From positions 13,476,601-13,540,600 of the forward strand of contig NC_092677.1 in the NCBI RefSeq assembly GCF_964355755.1: a stretch of DNA of 64,000 nucleotides, in the 5' to 3' direction. The DNA comes from Antedon mediterranea (Eukaryota; Echinodermata; Crinoidea; Comatulida; Antedonidae). The position numbers were made by a program, and so were the translations under genes. Of the stretch, positions 1 through 11,714 are shown piece after piece. The notes beneath the pieces are model-generated. The model was not told where the DNA came from, made no database searches, and saw only the letters and a list, made by a program, of their open reading frames with translations. How positions within the stretch are numbered: the stretch's first letter is position 1; each line of letters opens with the position of its first letter.

Positions 1-975
1 ATGGTGATCTTGGTTGGGTCCCTTTGTCCCAACTACATGAAATGTCGAGAACAAAGCTGTTTAACCGATTTATAAATGGACAATAGTAGGTGGCCAAAGA
101 TTGCCTTAGATTGTATGGTACAAACTGATTGTAACTTTAATAACCTAAAATATAAATTCTTAAGTAATTGTGTTGATACAATTAACAAATGTACAAATGA
201 TGTGAACTCATATGATATATTTAATGTTAATAATCTGTCTTTTTCACACCTTTTTCAGGTAAGAATACTGAACAGGCCTTATCAGAATCATATAAATCAG
301 AGTGGTCAAACAATTTATTACAAAAAACTTCCTTAAACATTTATTCTAAATTAAAACCTGAACCAAAATGAGAAAAATATCTTCTTGACAAAATAAATTT
401 TTATGGTGCTAGCTTAAAGTTTAAGGCTAGATCAAACACTTTACAACTTGATTGTAAAACATGTAAGTGGTCAAATGAAACCACAGGTGTTTGCACACTA
501 TGTGAAATCGGTGAATTTGAAGATATTAAACATTTTATTTTGAACTGTAAGGCTTTTGACAACATTAGAAAAGAAGAATTAAGAAACCTAGAACATGATT
601 TGACCCTCTGTAATGATTATGATTTATGGACATTATTTGTAAATGCAAATGATGAAAACAAATTAAGTTTTATATTAGGGGGAGAGTCTGTTCCTTTTTT
701 CTAATAAATCATATAACTCATTTGATAAATTTTGTAAAAAATATTTAAGTTCTGCATGGGAGAAACGATCCTCTTTAAAGTACTCCCAATGATTAATTTA
801 TTGTATTGTTACTTGTAAATACTGTAGTTTCTAGTTAATTTTGTTTTTTTTGCTTAGTTATAGTTTGGTTATTCATCTTTTTATTTTTCTATAATGTTCT
901 GCTTTGTTTGCTGGACCGAACCGCATATTGTGAGTGCCACTGATACAAAGGTGTTATGGTCAACAAATAAATAAA
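1..975 (+). mobile_element. 3' end of a degenerate non-LTR (LINE) retrotransposon
   Basis: Translating the plus strand in pieces gives the C-terminal tail of a LINE reverse-transcriptase ORF: an open stretch at about 260-705 contains a zinc-binding pattern CTLC, then EDIKHFILNC, of the kind found at the end of many LINE pol proteins. The frame is broken by stops, for example one just before 370 and one near 75, so it cannot encode a protein. It ends at about 960-980 in a short AAAT-type tail, as expected for a LINE 3' end. A second copy of the same family lies on the minus strand at 29571-30440. The element continues to the left of the window. Family name not determined. Confidence 0.75.
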
Positions 976-1071
976 TAAATAATACTGAAAATAAAATTAC
1001 ATAATAAAAATAGTAGTATTTATATGTTTACTCGAATTTAATATGCTTGCTATTTTACGAATTTAATATAG

Positions 1072-2190
1072 CTGAACAGCAAGGTACTGGTGGTGCCACT
1101 GGTGGAGGAGAAGGCTCTTCATCAACAACAACTAGGCCTATAACAAAGACAACGACGAAAACAACAACATCACGTAAGTAGTAGGCTTATTTATTGAAAA
1201 TATTTATTAGTACTTGTACTTGTTTGTATACCAACACACTATAATGTATGTGCTATTAAACTAAATATTAGAATAACATGTGATTATGTTTATAGGTGAT
1301 CATCCGAGAGAAAGTACACCATTGGCTCCATTAAATAAAGGTATAAATATTAGTTGCTATCTAACCACAAAAGCGAACGTCATATAAAACAATATCATAT
1401 ACTGTATCGTATTTTGTTGGATAAGAGCTATTTCATCCAGTAGACTCAACCATGGAGGTATAAAAATAACCATGCGCACATAGCTTTAATTAACAAATTA
1501 CAGCTTTTAATAATGTTTGTAGGCCTATTGGTTATTTCATGGAGAAATATTTCTCGATGGTTATTTTATCCAAATGTACTGTTTATTATTTACAAACACT
1601 ATTAATATACTAAGAAAAAACACTCTTTTCTTTTGAAGATTTTTTCTGAAAGCGACTTACGGGAGCTTCTTGTCGACTTGTCAGGTTGGTTGAAAGTTAA
1701 AGGAAATGTCTATATGTTAAAGTTACTACTTACCGATTTTAAAGAAATTGCAGTGGCAGGCATACAAAAAGCAAAAGACCCATTCCGTCTATTTGAATTA
1801 CTCATGACTCCTGGACTTATTAGCAGGACAAATATAGATTTAATCATTGACATTTTCAATGTGTGTGGATGGTATGGTGCTGCGGAGGTGATCAGAAAAA
1901 AGATACCGTTATTTGAGAGATTTGTTAGGGGTATGCCAATAACTCAATTATCTCAACTTCGACAAAATTTGATCGTATTTGGTCGTTTGCTAGATAAAGA
2001 TAAACAAGATAAAATATGCAATTTGTACACAATTGCTATTGACCAAGTAGTAGATCAGTGGGACCTCCTGTTTCAACTTGAAACAAAACATACATTTAAA
2101 AATGTAGGCCTACGCAAATTTATTGATAAACTTGAAAGGAATGAGATGGAGTACGAAGCAAGTGTTCTGAAAGAAGGCCTAGGTCTATAA
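1072..2190 (+). CDS. death effector domain protein, 3' part of gene (partial)
   Basis: Visible exons are 1072-1173, 1296-1340, a candidate 17-base microexon 1441-1457, and the terminal exon 1639-2190; reading phases join without a break only if the microexon is used. The first two exons encode a Gly, Ser and Thr-rich linker. The last exon encodes about 183 residues that read as a DED (LKLLLTD in helix 2, then FRLFELL, the DED hallmark) followed by a second, more divergent half (QWDLLFQLE, then a helix ending near the stop) that I read as a second DED. The N-terminal exons are not in view; the LINE fragment lies just upstream. A poly-A signal AATAAA is at 2218-2223. The same cassette occurs in the next three genes. 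Its N-terminal partner domain is unknown. The RxDL motif of classical DEDs is absent. The microexon is the least certain part. Confidence 0.68.
1441..1457 (+). other. candidate 17-nt microexon
   Basis: It is flanked by CCAG on the left and GTATAA on the right. It adds two bases to the phase-1 end of the exon at 1296-1340 and five codons, so the terminal exon can be read in phase 0. Without it the upstream exons and the DED exon are out of frame. This is inference from phase only. Confidence 0.4.
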
Positions 2191-4772
2191 ATCATTATCA
2201 ATACACATGTGATTTATAATAAAAAGACAATGTATTGGTTATTAATAACAAGTCTAATGTTACAGTTACATTACCCATACATCGTATATGTTGTAATTAA
2301 CCTCAATGTCCACGTAATTAGGTTTATAATGGTAAAGCATAAATAAGCAATAGGGAACATAAAGGGGAACATAATAGGGAACATAATAGGAAACATAGCC
2401 TAAAGCGTGTGAAAAAATGCCCTGAAAACATTTCCTTGCTATATTGCGTATTGTATTTTAAAGGTTGTATTAAGTATTATTAGGCCTATAATTTTTACGA
2501 ATATTTGTTTTATATGGCCATACATTTAAATTGACAATTATAATACATAATAAGGCAAGACCTACTAGATTACATAAGTCAAATGTGAATAGTACATTAT
2601 TATAATACCTTATGCTACAAGTTTGTTTTGAGTCAATGTAGGCATCATAGCTTAATTATCGATTATTATACTTTTGATAGGATGTAGTTCTTGTGTACAT
2701 ACCTGAAAGAATTAGACAAGCTGTATATATATCTATTACTATTTTTTTTTTTATTAACTCTTATAATTACCCTTTTGATAAGATTTGATAATAAAGGTAT
2801 CATTGATAAAGAAAAAAGTTGTTATGTATTTAGGCCTATAAGCGATTATGATGATGCGATACAATTATTGAGTATGCCTTTATGATTATGCAACGCTTAC
2901 TGAGATAATTGTGAATGTTGACTGTGACTGTGATGACAAACCAGGAATGATGACAGAGAATATGAATGGGTGATGACTCTATGATGATAAACAACACAGC
3001 AAATTCGCGTCACTAAAGACAGATCTGCACATTTTGTTAATGAAAATAGAAATGCTGCCCTATTAAATTATGATATTGAATCGTTTAATTAATTATTTCA
3101 AAAATTCAAGTTGGCAGATTTTCGATAAATCGATTTGTTTTGGTGAAGTCATTCACGTCATTCATTCCCCAAACTGACTGGCGTGATTCAACGCGGGTGT
3201 TGATATCTCACGTGTAGTATGATGGCTTATGTATTGAAAACTAAGATATCTTGTTAATGATTAAATGACAGTTTGGCCAGCCATACTTATGATTGAAATG
3301 CTAAACGTCCGTTCAAACATTTGATCCTCAGTGGTTTAAACTTGAGCTCGAACAATCCATTCTTTCGTGTTTCAAAACACCATTCATATTCATGCACTCT
3401 GTCACAATATAAATACAAATAAACCACTGACACGTATATACTCTTAAATTGGAATACTTTTCAACGAAACAAAATAATCGTCGGTAAACAATGTCAGCTA
3501 CCGTTGACCTTGATTATGAATACAGTACAATTTTCGGGAATTTTCCTTTATCAATACAGTACCTAAAAATAGGTGTGCAATGCAAATACGATCGATTGAT
3601 ATTTACACCGACTCGATAATAAGCATATACTGTAGTTTGTTTTAAAGTTCAATTTTTGAATTGAAGTATTTCTGCCCGTGATACAACCTGTTGATTTAAT
3701 GTATTATGTACATGAATATATAATTGAACAGCTAATTTAATTTTAGTCCAAGGAACTATGTGCTATAGTAGGCTATGTTTCAATAACTGAAATCAATCGA
3801 ATATAATGAATTAAACCTCCATTCTTTTGTATAATTATATTAAATTTAATTTAAACCATTAAAAATCTTCCCTAATCAAGATTGTTATTATTAATTTTGT
3901 CAGTCTGCATATGGGCAAAGAGACATATCAGCCTTTCCTGTTACAATTGAACGATACTTGAACTGTCCCTTTAAATTTGAATAACAAATAAGGAAACGAT
4001 CAGTTCACATCACACACGCGTTGCATCGACGGTTTATAGACATTTTGGAAGGTTTCTGTACAGTGTGCGAAACTAAGACAGGTAAAACGCTAGATTATCT
4101 ATCAGAATTTTAGACAGGGCTGCTTTTATAACCTCATGATTCAAATAAGGGATTATTATTTAGTTAATTTGGACTTCATAAACACTCGATATTCGAATCA
4201 GTGTGCACTACAGCTACCGTACAGGGGCGTACAGGCCTAGTATTAATAATACGTACACATTATACAATGTGTAGCCTAGTATTTTACATTGCACATACTT
4301 TCACGCCGAATTACCAACGCTTCACAGAGAGCAGGCATTTTAAAAGACAGTAACGTTAGCAGTAAGCGAGGGGACACGTGTAAAAAGCATAATACTGTAT
4401 GTATGTTTGTCTGGGTTGGGTTGAACAGAGGTTATTTCCGTCCTGTATACTGCAAACATAAGTACGTTATATACATTTGGTTTAAAGGGACATTAGCAAT
4501 TTGTTTTGATACTTGCAAAAAATGTATCCGTATGTAATATTGTACAATATATCCATTTGTTGGATGTAACCTAGTTATGTTTATGTGTTTATTGTTTTAT
4601 GTTTTTTATGTAAAGGGTCCTGCGAAAACAGAATTGTAAAATTCTCTATGCAGGTCCTTGCCATCATTTACATTATAAAACTTTTATAATGTAAATAAAC
4701 TATATTTATAAACGATGAGTAAATAAATGTGAATTGAATTGAATTGAATTACTCTTTCTTCTTGTTCACTTT
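2191..4772. other. intergenic spacer between DED genes 1 and 2
   Basis: I see no convincing coding exon. A short tandem run of GGGAACATAATA-like units is at about 2350-2396. A stretch at 4020-4080 ending in ACAG|GTAAAA could be a 5' untranslated exon of the next gene, because that gene's first coding exon starts with a splice acceptor (TTTAG, 4772) six bases before the ATG. The end of the spacer is an interspersed repeat, listed separately. Confidence 0.5.
4580..4752 (+). repeat. interspersed repeat with (GAATT)n tail
   Basis: A block with a short internal palindrome (ATTATAAAACTTTTATAAT) ends in a GAATT tandem tail, the form of a short 3' end of a LINE or SINE. Similar GAATT tails occur near 12385-12405 and, reversed, near 25816 and 55080. 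It ends about 20 bases before the splice acceptor of the DED-DD gene. Confidence 0.5.
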
Positions 4773-4778
4773 AGTAAC

Positions 4779-7224
4779 ATGGGGGACATCGAAGACACAT
4801 TTACCGATTTCCGTCAAGCGTTTAGTAACGCTTATTTAGGTAATGGATACCTGAAGTTGAGATTTCTTCTACAAGATCACCTGCCAATATCGGTGCTTTC
4901 AAGCAAATACAACACCGGGATGAACTTATTTAATTCACTTAAAGACAGAGGTGATATTTCATACACTGATGTTAACATAATGTCAGAAATTGCGAAAGTG
5001 ACAAAGAATGCCACTGCAAAATCCTGTGTAAAGGCATTCATAGAAGATGTCGGTCTAAGATATGATGCCAGTGAGGGTATAACATTGTCGTCATATCGTA
5101 AAACACTGTATAATGCTATGGATGAAATTACTGAAGTTGAATGCGGTGACGTTCATAACTTGACTGCGTACTACGGTTTAGGTCATCTTGGTTTTCAAAA
5201 TAAATGGGATGTTGTTTTTCACTTAGAAAAAGAAGTTAAGTTAAACGACACACGAGTGAAATGGAAACGGTTTGCTGATCAGTTGAATACAAAAGCACAA
5301 ATTATATTACTGGGTATGTATACCACTACTCCATAATTATAATACAGAAAGGAAAGTACTACTGTAATCCGCACCATACGTTTCAAATAGAAAATATAAA
5401 AATAATATAAAATAATAGCAAACATCCAATAATCACACATATTATTTATTTATTTATTCAACTTTGTTTTACAAGGGTAGCTCTAACAGATGTACTACAG
5501 CAGTACTAAAGCAATTGTCCCCACTTATAGAATGCACCACAAGAACGTACGCACAACCCGAGTAATTTGACCAATCAGAAGCGATAATTCTGATTCGTCA
5601 CGTGTTTTGCGTTGGATACTAGAACCTAATACTGTATGGTGCACGTCATTGCGCTGAGTATTTTAATGGAAGGCAGGCCAAAATATAATCACTGACAACT
5701 ATTTAAATATAAGTTGTCCATTTGTTATTGTATTAAATTGTTACTTGTGTTTTTATTTCACAGAATACAATCCTTCAGGTGCCGATGATACAGAAGGAGC
5801 ACCTTCTATTTCAACAGGTTGGTCAATAAAAGTATGAAATACATAAATCAAACAATCAAATAGCACACAAAAGAGGTGCAAACCCCAAAATATACTTCGC
5901 AAATACGATTTACTATACTTTTATATTCCAATTATTATCGGGACCAGACGTCTGCTCATCAACGTACATTAAGAATCTGTTTTATCAGATAATATTTTAC
6001 AAGAATAGTAAGTGAATAAGAATACTAAATGCCTATTCTAAATCAATCCTCAGCTGACTTGACCTGAACTACTGAATTATTAAAACTAACTTTTATTTCA
6101 TGTAATTTATAGGTGCTCAGGCTACAACATCAACAGATGGAGGGATATGTAGACAATCATCTACACAAAATAGTGGTAGGTAATTTACACTATAGTACTA
6201 ATGAATCATATTGAAATAATTGATCCAGATTTGCTTACATATTATATGAAAGTATGTAATTCTAAGAAACCGCTTCTACCTGTATTTTAAGATGTTTAAA
6301 ACATTTGATATAAAAAAAATCTATAAAAAAACGTTACAGAAAAGCACATCGAATCGAATAAAATATATGAGACCAAAGATATTTTTATAATGAAGAAGCC
6401 GGAAACGGCAATACAGTATGTTTCATGTGGGCCGAGTTCATATTTTCGGGTAAATTATCAACCAAAACATATGCCCCCTCATAATACCCCACTAAGGTAC
6501 AGTATGTAAGGTTAGCTATAGAACATATCAGCCATGCCTTCATGTTGCAGTACACATTAAGTTATTTAGTTTAGTACAGATTGAAATGAAGGTATAAATT
6601 AAAAAAATCCTATATAGTACTTCAAAAAAGCCAACCATGTCTGATTTAAATTTAGTACTTTAGCTTAGATCGAATAATAAATAAAGAAACTCACTCTGTT
6701 ACCATACCGTACATTCAGATCACACAACGCAACAGAAAAATGCAATCTGGAATCGAATTTGCATACACATGTCTACAACGTTGATGAATATTCAATAAAG
6801 CAAATACGTCATTACAGCAGTATTTAAAAAGTATAGGCCTATGCTGCGAAGAGAGTTTTAAAATAAATGTAAAAATCACCCTTTTTTCAATGTTAAGTTA
6901 TATACGAGAGACTTTTTAAAAAAATGTAAAAATCACTTTTTTTTAGATTTAACTGCTCAGGAGTTAATGGAAATCGCAAAGAAACTTGGGTTTGATTGGG
7001 AAGAGCTAGCAATCGCTGGTCTTGGCTTTAAAAAGCCGGATATTGATCGCTTAAAAATGGACAATCGTAATAGTATAATAGGGGCAATTTTTGGGATGCT
7101 GGACGCTTGGTCCAAAAAGGTATCAGTGGCTGAACACACCAGGCGTTCACAACTTGTTAACGCTCTCAAGAAGATCGAAAGAAATGATCTGGCTGAGGAA
7201 GTAGAAATAAACAATATATTGTAG
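4779..7224 (+). CDS. tandem-DED plus death-domain adaptor (FADD-like)
   Basis: Coding exons are 4779-5313, 5764-5817, 6113-6175 and 6947-7224, all joined in phase 1, giving 309 residues. Exon 1 encodes a DED at about residues 10-80 (LRFLLQD, then MNLFNSL) and a second DED-like half at about 105-178 (WDVVFHLE). Two small exons encode a Ser/Thr/Ala-rich linker. The last exon encodes a clear death domain: ELMEIAKKLG, then DWEELA, LGFKKPDID, a tryptophan in the middle and LKKIERNDLAEEV at the end. Combining DED and DD is the plan of FADD, which links death receptors to DED caspases. FADD has one DED and almost no linker, so this differs by a second DED and about 40 linker residues. Function as a bridge between DD receptors and DED partners is inference. 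A spliced 5' leader is likely, because an acceptor precedes the ATG. Confidence 0.82.
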
Positions 7225-8649
7225 TGAATTAGTTGTGTTTTGTTTTTAACCGTTTTACACTGCAACATGCTGCTACTTTTCTATCTTTTTATTTTATAAT
7301 AATAACAATCTTTCTTAGGCTCATTATTCAACTGATTAATTTGTTGCAGTTGCTAAGATATAGAAAGTGAAATCTATTAGCTGTGTTTTACTAAAGAGAT
7401 ATTATATCTATCTCATGGTTTTACTTTTAACCGTACGTTGAAAAATGCGGCTGTTTTATCCTAGTATTTTTATAGCATTAAAACAATCGTTTTTATATTA
7501 TCATTGATTACATTTATTATGCAGTTAAACATTGGTTTATTCCCAAGCGTTTTACATTGCAACATTAGCTATTACTGTTTTATTTATTTATTTTTAAAAT
7601 AAAAATGAACACAAACTTTATTGGTCTGATTATATTATAGTTAATACAGAAAAGCAACATTATTTGGATTTAAATCCAAAATTTCTATGTCATTAAACAT
7701 TAAAAATAATAAGAAAAATAAAATGAATGTATCATGTAAATGAGTAATAAAAAAGATTATTTGAATTTCTTGTCATGTTTTTATTTTTTTTTCCTGTTTT
7801 TTTAAAAAGAAATATGGATATATCTATATAAAAAAAGAAGATGTAGAGATAGAGGGAAATTATAACAACGAAAAAATAATGACGTCACGGTGATATAAAT
7901 AGATATGCCGTTACCTTAATGATAAAAATAAAAATGATATAGACGATGATATAATATAAAACATTGACGACGGGCTAATGATGATACAGATGACAATTAT
8001 TATTAATTATGATAAATGGTAAACATAATATGAAAGGGGTGATGCCATGTCATCATATGACAGTTGCAATTTGATACACACTTTTATATATTACGGTATT
8101 ACGGTGTTTATTTGCGGTACGATTATGTAAGGTTGAGAAGATCACTTTTATACAATTGAAATGAATTCCAATTTTCAAGTGGTATATATTTTACCTCAAA
8201 AACAAATTTAATGAGAAAAGCAATAATTACATTGGAAACAGGTTGGATCTCTGATGCGGTGGACTTAGAAAACGATGGAGCTGGCAAGGAATATTGGAAT
8301 ATTGTGAACGTTTTAAAGGCTATAAATGATATTATTGTAATGGTTGATTTCCGTAAATAAATATTACAAATGTGTAGGCTAAATTTTACGGATGAGTTCC
8401 TATCAGCTTCTGAATAGATTTTGACCTCGGTGAGAAATATAATTCATTTCTACAGTATTCCAAATAACTCTATCAACTCAAGCATAGCAACAAAGCAAGC
8501 CCCAGTGCGACAGAACGATCAAAGAGATGTTGTATTTCTCTCAATTTAAAATAAAGGTAGGCCTAAACTATTTATTTTTAGCCCTATTTTAAGTTACTAT
8601 ATGATTAGAAACAAACAAGAAGCAAAGACAAGTCAAAGTGGCTTTGGAA

Positions 8650-8762
8650 AAATATAAAATAATAGCAACCATCTAATAATCACACATTATTTATTTGTTC
8701 AACTTTGTTTTACACGGGTAGCTTTAACAGCTAATCTAAAGTAGTACTAACACAATATTGTT
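8650..8762 (+). repeat. duplicated segment, second copy of about 5405-5510
   Basis: Both places read as ATAATCACACAT, a TTATTTATT run, CAACTTTGTTTTACA, GGGTAGCT and then AACAG with small differences. One copy is in intron 1 of the DED-DD gene; this one is downstream of the gene. It fits either a dispersed repeat or a leftover of segmental duplication that built the DED cluster. Confidence 0.55.
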
Positions 8763-9259
8763 TCCACAAAAGATCCATCTGATACAACCACCCAGAAACT
8801 ACTCTAGCCCGTCTCCCTTAGAGGAGAACTACTGTCGCTCTCAAAGAAAACTCCCCTACCCGTCCCTCAAGGATACCTACCCTACTCTGAACCCCCTTCT
8901 AGAACACTCGCCTACCCCGAAGACAACTCCCACACGCACCGCCCCGAGGACTCCACCACAGGAATAATCTCTTTCTTTGGGAAAATTAGATCATTGGACC
9001 ACAGCCAATGTTGTGCTTTCTATGGTGAAATACCAGCGATGTTAGTACATTTTTATCATAACCATGAATGTTCCCTTTAAATAATTTAATAATGAAATAT
9101 GTACGCTACAATCAGGAAGGAAATACAGTACTAAACTCTGACCCAGAGGGCACAGTATAGGCCTATATGGTGTAGGTGGTATGCTGGTTACAGGTAGTAT
9201 CTGTACATTTGTGCCAAGCAACCTGAAACATTTCTAGTGACGAAATGTTTACAAAACCA

Positions 9260-9435
9260 AAGCTCTGTCTAAACTATCAAACTGGTTTGACAAAAAAATG
9301 TGTGATATGCCCAAATATGGTAGTGATATGCTTAAATATGGTAGTGATATGCTTAAATATGGTACTGATATGACATCATCATGTCCATATATGGGCACAT
9401 CACATGGTTTTGTTTTGATAGTGTAGACAGAGCTT
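9260..9435. mobile_element. MITE, family B (GCTCTGTCTACACTATC ends)
   Basis: Terminal inverted repeats read AAGCTCTGTCTA on the left and TAGTGTAGACAGAGCTT on the right. The interior has short repeats of ATATGGTAGTGATATG, three or more in a row. Related copies are at 50468, 52435, 52990, 53546, 58319 and 59259. No coding capacity, so it is non-autonomous. Confidence 0.75.
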
Positions 9436-9611
9436 AAAGGTAGTAGATTCCTGCCACGATCCTGTGCTCTAATTCAAACCGGTTACTTTTCCCACTAGAC
9501 GTGGAAGAAAAAATACAGTAAAATACTAACTGTGCGATTTCTCACTTTCTTTCTTATACTTCTCATCTTTTTACAGGTTTGAATAATTAAAAAAAAATAA
9601 TCATCACAGCA

Positions 9612-10175
9612 ATGAAGAAATCATTTTTTAAAAACTATTCACTTGCTGAGGTCAAAGTTCGAGAAGCAACGTCGAACGATCCTTGGGGCCCGTCGAGTTC
9701 TATTCTGTCAGAGATTGCAGAATTGACTGAAAATGTTGTGTTATTCACAGAAATAATGGCCATGTTATGGAAACGGATGAATGACCACGGTAAAAACTGG
9801 CGGCACGTTTATAAAGCTTTAATAGTGCTAGAATATATAATAAAGAAAGGGTCTGAACGGGTGGCACAACAGTGCAAGGAGAACATCTTTGCTATCAACA
9901 CATTGAAAGATTTTCGGTTTGTTGATGACAACGGAAAAGATCAAGGAGTGAATGTACGAGAGAAATCAAAGCATATTGTTGCTCTACTGAAGAATGATAC
10001 ACAGTTAAAATCTGAAAGATCCTGTGTTCTGAAGACAAATGAGACATCTGCACAATCGTCTCACGGACTTGGCAGTGACAGGAAGAAAAATAAAACTGAG
10101 ACTGGATCAAGTTCAAGCGCATCACCAACTTCTAACGGAGGTTAGTGGGTATTGCAAGTTATTGTCTATTACATA

Positions 10176-10208
<33 letters not shown>

Positions 10209-11553
10209 TAATATAATAATAATGAATTACATATGCCTAATATTAAAATTAGTATGAAACAATTATAATCCTTCAAATAAAATATATATTCCTTAAATAA
10301 TTGATCGAACTATTGATTTTTTCAGATGAATGATTAAAAATACCGCACTGCACATACACATCTTCCAGTTATAGTTAACACACCATGATTTCTAATGATA
10401 ATAATATTACTAATGAAATGTAAAAGAAATACTTTTAAATATTAATATGCCTAATGAAAAGTTATCTTTGAACGTTGATATATTAGTTTTATACCTTTTT
10501 CCTATTTCTGCAGCTTACCATATACCTACTGCAGGTAGTAGAGGAACACAAGTGAATCAACCAACATCAACAACGTCACAACAGTCCACTATCGCAGGTG
10601 TATTACATGCAACACATGAACCAAAATCATTCAACGAAACACCAGCAGCATCATCATCTCAACAACCTGTAAAAGTCACAAGTGTAGTCACTTCAACACC
10701 TGTAATGTCATCAGCATTTGGCCCACAAATAGGTAAACATTTCCATTATCCCATTATATTAGGTGTAACATAGCTAGGCCTATAACATACTGTAGTCATA
10801 ATATAACAATAACTTAAATTTCTCTCATTTTTATTACCTGGTTTGAATTAATGGATCTGGAGTGGAGTGCCGTCTAAACCTAGCTAAATTCTATACCGAT
10901 TTAATGACTATATATTAGACCATATAATTTATATTTCCCTTATATATTTCTTATGGGACGAATAACATCCGAGAAAGAATATTGGAAACTAACTTCACTT
11001 TGTTTGTCATTTCGGGATTTTTGCAGAAATGTCCGAGAACGATTTCTGTATGCTAAAATCGATTGTTTCAAATTATTACGACCGGCATGGATGCCTGATT
11101 ATGCTGAAGGTACTGTTCGCAGATCTAGTGCGTAAACACAAACTCGACAGCGTAACTTCTACAATGGATTTGCTAAACGCGTTAGCTGCATCAGGTGACG
11201 TCAGTCATGATGACATCACTATATTGTATGATACCATCAACCTAACTGGGCATTTGGCTTTGCAGAGTGAGATAAGAAAACAGTTTCAACTATTTCCAGA
11301 TGTAAAACAAAGACTAGTCACCAGATTTACAAAATACAGACAGAAAATAATGCAATTTGGAATGGGAATTGGCGAACAAGATGTAGTAAAGATTGATGGG
11401 TACTATAACAATCCAGTCATGAAATACGAAAGTAGTTGGAAAATGGTATATGACTTAGAATATAGACAGATCATCAAGGAAAACAAAATAAAAGAATTCA
11501 TCGCATTGTTGAATGACTTGAATCTACCGTGGGCTGCAGAATTATTAGAATAA
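9612..11553 (+). CDS. ENTH domain-tandem DED fusion protein
   Basis: Exons 9612-10140, 10514-10732 and 11027-11553 join in phase 1 to give 424 residues. Residues 1-140 are an unmistakable ENTH domain of the epsin type, with VREATSNDPWGPSS and WKRMNDHGKNWRHVYK, the fold that binds PI(4,5)P2 at clathrin-coated membranes. Residues 177-249 are a Ser/Thr/Gln-rich linker. Residues 250-424 are a tandem-DED cassette: MLKVLFAD and MDLLNAL mark the first DED, YRQKIMQFG and WKMVYDLE the second. The ubiquitin-binding, DPW and NPF motifs of epsins are absent. An in-frame stop at 9588-9590 in the same exon fixes the start, so the N-terminal amphipathic helix 0 is about eight residues shorter than in epsin 1. 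An acceptor at about 9575 implies a spliced leader. Likely role, inferred: carrying DED signalling to phosphoinositide membranes. The DED exon is a close paralogue of the last exon of the next gene. Confidence 0.85.
10182..10225. repeat. (AAT)n microsatellite
   Basis: An uninterrupted TAA/AAT trinucleotide run with one GATAAT interruption lies in intron 1 of the ENTH-DED gene. Confidence 0.85.
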
Positions 11554-11714
11554 TACTCATTACCAAATTATAACAGTTTGTTTTGGGTTATGTAATCGAT
11601 AAGTATTCATCCAAAGTTCAGAAATGATCGATTATATTGATAGAGTAAATATTTGGTGACGTTTGACCTCTATATCATTGAGTGATAACCCCATAATATT
11701 AATACTGTATTGTA

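Larger units (their letters stand above)
7225..9575. other. intergenic spacer between DED-DD and ENTH-DED genes
   Basis: It holds the 3' end of the DED-DD gene (AATAAA near 7598), AT-rich sequence, and a stretch at about 8650-8760 that closely repeats intron 1 of the upstream gene (about 5405-5510), evidence of local duplication. At 8758-8967 is a strongly C-rich stretch with a proline-rich open frame of 69 codons that I do not believe is a gene. A MITE lies at 9260-9435. A pyrimidine tract and CAG at about 9575 form the acceptor of the next gene's first visible exon. Confidence 0.5.

Noticed and set aside
8220-8360. Possible exon after CAG|GTTGG with an acidic peptide ending in a stop
   Set aside because: No domain, no partner exon in matching phase and no similarity to the other cluster exons that I can see.
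8758-8967. Proline-rich 69-codon open frame
   Set aside because: It starts without a good ATG context, comes from a C-rich stretch beside a duplicated repeat and has no recognisable domain; more likely part of a mobile element.
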